DNA of 54,734 bases, from NCBI GenBank assembly GCA_049516835.1, contig JBEKSR010000050.1, positions 1 to 54,734 on the forward strand, written 5' to 3'. Positions 52,448 through 54,734 of the stretch are shown here, one piece after another. Position numbers and translations under genes: made by a program. The notes under the pieces are model-generated. The model was not told the origin of the DNA. It saw only the letters and a list, made by a program, of their open reading frames with translations, and ran no database searches. This DNA is from Fen-178 sp049516835. Lineage in GTDB: Bacteria > Acidobacteriota > Terriglobia > Bryobacterales > Bryobacteraceae. Numbering within the stretch: position 1 is the first letter of the stretch; each line of letters opens with the position of its first letter.

Positions 52448-54382
52448 TCACTCCATGCGGAAGATCCGGAGCATGCTGATCGGTGGGAACGGACCTTGAC
52501 TCGCCAAGCCGATCCGATTGGCGCCGCCGCTCAGCCGGAACAGGCCGGCCGAACTCCACGCCCGGTTGGAAGGACCCCAGCCGCCCGTGGGGAGGCCGCA
52601 GACCTCTTTCACATCGAGCCCGTTCACAAAAAAGTGTACGGGCCGAGGCTCGGCCGAGGCGTAGAGAACGGCCATCTGGTACGTGCCGGCAGACGGCAGA
52701 TCCACCGCATACTCGGCTTCATTCTGCGGCTCTCCTTGCGATAGGACCACGGGCTGGTCCCCGCGCTCGGCCAGGCGCGTCCGGTCGACCAACAGGTTCC
52801 CGCTTTGAAATGAGGCCGCCGGAATGTAAAGGCGCCAGTGTTGGGCATACCACAGGAATCCTTCGAGCCCGGCGTTGTCGATGAGATAACAAAGATCGGT
52901 GAATGCGGCGCGCTTTTCGGGGCGTACCGGGTAGCTGGCGTACCTCTGCCACCGAACCGCGATGGCGAAGTTGGCGCACATCGCATACAGCGTCGCGGCC
53001 ACGAACAGGCCCGCCAGCCCGTAGCGCAGCCGGGCGCCAGGGATGGCCGGCAGATACGCCACGGCCACCGCGGAGCCCAGCACCAGCCACGGGAACATGT
53101 CGTGCAGATTACGATAGGCGATATACCCCCACGCGAAGATCAGGCCGCAGCCGGCGAGGGCGCCGCACATCGGTGCTCGGAAATCGCGAAGCTCCTTGCG
53201 GCGCGCCAGACAGAGAGCCAGGCCGGCGATGGCCCCCAGGAAAAGTTCCGGCATGGCCGCGGGCGCGCTGGCAAACGGCTCAGTGGCATCGAAATGGGCC
53301 TTGGGGAAGCGAGAGGCGAGCGCAGGGTTTCCCATCGCCGGAAAGACCCAGGGGAAAGCGCCGGCGAACCTGATATTGGCCGGCGCGAGATAGGCCCACA
53401 GTGTGAGCGGCAGGTTGTAGACCGAGGCCAGATTGCCCTTGACCCGCTCGAGCCGTGGCTGGTCGTACTGTATGTTCAAGGCGATCGGCTGCGAAGTGAA
53501 CACCATGCCGAACTTCCAGTAATTCAAGCCCGCCCAGAGCGCCGCCGAGGCGACCAGCGTGACGCCCACCGCGACGGCCGCGCGCCGCGGCCAAGCCGAT
53601 CCGGCGAAGAAAGCGCGGAAGCGGACGGCTGGAACCAACCACGCCGCCTCCAGCAGAAACAACGAGAACAGCGGCCCCGCGCCCGACGACACACGCGCCA
53701 GAAAGGCGAAGAGCGCCGCGGCGCAACCGAGCGCCAGCCATCTGGTCTTGGGGCGCATGAGGTAGCAGGCCAGCAACACCGCCTGGGCGAATGCCAGCGC
53801 GCTACCCCAGATGATGGACTCCTGGTATACCTTCCGTTCCGCGGAAACGAAGAAATTCGTCGAACCAATGGCGGCGGCCAGGATCAGGACGGCCCGCAGC
53901 AGGTTCCGCAGGCGTGGTCCCCCGGCCAGTGGAAAACGCGATTCCAGCCTTCGCATCAGCAACAGCAGCATACCCAGGGTCAGCACGGATGCCAGCAGCA
54001 TGGACGCGCGACCCCAGCGCCCGTGCATGCCGGGCAGCAGCAGTTCGAGCGGGAGGCGCATCAGGGCCGGCGTGGGACCAAAATAGCCGTAAGCCTTCCC
54101 ATTGCGCATGAAGGCTTCCGTGGCGATGGCTTCCGGCGGAACATCGATGCGGCCGTGCAGCAGACTCTGCGCCTGGGCGTCATAAAAACCTTCGAGAAAG
54201 CCAGCCTTGGGGAAGAGATCCCAATCGCCCTCGGTGACCAGCCAGGCCAGCAGGAGAAGAGAGAACGCGAGCGCCAGCCAATCCCAGCGGATGCGGTCGA
54301 GAAGCGGCGCGACCCTTGGGCCCGGCTTCTCCGCCGGCGTCTGGGCGCCGGCCGAGGCAGGCCTGGATTTCCGCCGGCCCAT
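52448..54382 (-). CDS. Polytopic membrane protein of unknown function
   Basis: A 644-residue protein from ATG 54382 (MGRRKSRPASAG). After a basic, proline-rich cytoplasmic N-terminus come about twelve hydrophobic helices (LALAFSLLLLAWLVTE, MLLASVLTLGMLLLLMRR, LRAVLILAAAIG and others). Residues after about 500 form a soluble beta-rich domain (VVLSQGEPQNEAEYAVDLPS, MAVLYASAE, WGPSNRAWSSAGLF). The layout resembles GT-C-type membrane glycosyltransferases, but no clear acidic catalytic motif was identified. A longer frame to 54508 is less likely. Confidence 0.7.
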   Translation of the reverse strand: MGRRKSRPASAGAQTPAEKPGPRVAPLLDRIRWDWLALAFSLLLLAWLVTEGDWDLFPKAGFLEGFYDAQAQSLLHGRIDVPPEAIATEAFMRNGKAYGYFGPTPALMRLPLELLLPGMHGRWGRASMLLASVLTLGMLLLLMRRLESRFPLAGGPRLRNLLRAVLILAAAIGSTNFFVSAERKVYQESIIWGSALAFAQAVLLACYLMRPKTRWLALGCAAALFAFLARVSSGAGPLFSLFLLEAAWLVPAVRFRAFFAGSAWPRRAAVAVGVTLVASAALWAGLNYWKFGMVFTSQPIALNIQYDQPRLERVKGNLASVYNLPLTLWAYLAPANIRFAGAFPWVFPAMGNPALASRFPKAHFDATEPFASAPAAMPELFLGAIAGLALCLARRKELRDFRAPMCGALAGCGLIFAWGYIAYRNLHDMFPWLVLGSAVAVAYLPAIPGARLRYGLAGLFVAATLYAMCANFAIAVRWQRYASYPVRPEKRAAFTDLCYLIDNAGLEGFLWYAQHWRLYIPAASFQSGNLLVDRTRLAERGDQPVVLSQGEPQNEAEYAVDLPSAGTYQMAVLYASAEPRPVHFFVNGLDVKEVCGLPTGGWGPSNRAWSSAGLFRLSGGANRIGLASQGPFPPISMLRIFRME

Positions 54383-54613
54383 CAGCGTCCGCCCCGCCCC
54401 GCGCAGCCCGGCTGAGACCGCAACGGCCCCATATGTCTCTTCTCCGGCTTCACAGTAACAGATTTGATCGGACTGAGCCGAATCGTGGACAACGCACGAC
54501 TGGGCCAAAGTGGGGCGGACGTCCTCTCACGCACGCGACCCCCTGGCCACGATTGGCAACTGGCTCTCGCGCCATATACTTCGGAATTGAAGTCCCGGGT
54601 GAAGGCCGCCGTC

Positions 54614-54734
54614 TCACACCACGAACGGTTTGCGGTAGGGCTGGCGCGTGAGCTGCTTGTCGGCTTCCGCGTCGCCGGTGAAGCGCGGGCCCGGCCCCAG
54701 ATTGAGCTTGTGCCCGGTGCGGTAGCTGATGTTG
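54614..54734 (-). CDS. C-terminus of a Gfo/Idh/MocA-family oxidoreductase (cut by window edge)
   Basis: The last 39 codons on the minus strand read NISYRTGHKLNLGPGPRFTG, then DAEADKQLTRQPYRKPFVV and stop. This tail is typical of Gfo/Idh/MocA dehydrogenases abundant in acidobacteria and planctomycetes, which often end in YR-x-P-F-V-V. The gene starts beyond the window. Only the tail is visible, so substrate and cofactor cannot be judged. Confidence 0.7.
   Translation of the reverse strand, partial: NISYRTGHKLNLGPGPRFTGDAEADKQLTRQPYRKPFVV

Noticed and set aside
52838..54415. 525-codon plus-strand frame antisense to the membrane protein
   Set aside because: Charged, Gln/Arg-rich translation mirrors the hydrophobic codons of the real gene.

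Overview
The window is about 55 kb of GC-rich bacterial chromosome, probably from the Acidobacteriota (Solibacter/Bryobacter-like). The evidence for this is inference: a secreted protease with a PEP-CTERM tail, a TatT/DctP/DctQM TRAP set, a Tat-exported enolase-superfamily protein, a short extracytoplasmic solute-binding protein coupled to an NtrY-like kinase, and many dispersed palindromic repeats. No rRNA, CRISPR array or complete transposase was found. One tRNA (Leu, CAA) is present.

Layout. 1-3.5 kb: 3' part of an mgtA-type P-type ATPase broken by a small deletion, a sugar-binding lipoprotein, and a DUF433/DUF5615 toxin-antitoxin pair. 3.6-7.7 kb: a housekeeping block ruvA-ruvB-folK-recQ. 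7.7-13.3 kb: toxin remnants, a YtxH/membrane-protein pair, recX, a DUF2461 protein, murB, a hicB antitoxin beside a truncated hicA, and small proteins of unknown function. 13.6-20 kb: a NarL-type kinase/regulator pair, then a coupled cluster of a 42-residue membrane peptide, a secreted protein interrupted by one in-frame TGA, a family-5 solute-binding protein and a membrane histidine kinase. 20-22.1 kb: an accessory insert (higBA, a second decayed copy of the kinase tail, a uracil-DNA-glycosylase-fold protein, a small ORF). 22.1-34 kb: exported rhodanese, NtrC-type regulator, PEP-CTERM trypsin-like protease, sppA, a CDF zinc exporter, an AAA+ ATPase, a membrane spermidine-synthase-like protein, a TolB-like propeller protein and an orphan antitoxin. 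34-45.4 kb: comM, an enolase-superfamily protein with a HpcH/HpaI aldolase, tRNA-Leu, a TRAP transporter operon with a metallophosphatase, and glgP.

45.4-52.4 kb is a repeat-rich accessory island: tandem 216-bp units with base-pair-covarying hairpins and a G-rich heptamer minisatellite, a VapBC pair, an HTH antitoxin whose RelE-like toxin is frameshifted, a protein with a HEPN-type R-N-x3-H motif and TPR-like tail, another antitoxin/PIN pair, and an aldo/keto reductase bracketed by two palindromic MITE-like elements. The window ends with a polytopic membrane protein and the C-terminus of a Gfo/Idh/MocA oxidoreductase.

The strongest theme is toxin-antitoxin turnover. At least eight TA-like loci lie in 55 kb. 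Four look intact. In several of the others the toxin is broken or missing while the antitoxin is still open. The best candidates for undescribed biology are the HEPN-TPR protein of the 45-52 kb island, the UDG-fold protein at 20.9 kb, and the covarying hairpin repeats at 45.7-46.1 kb.
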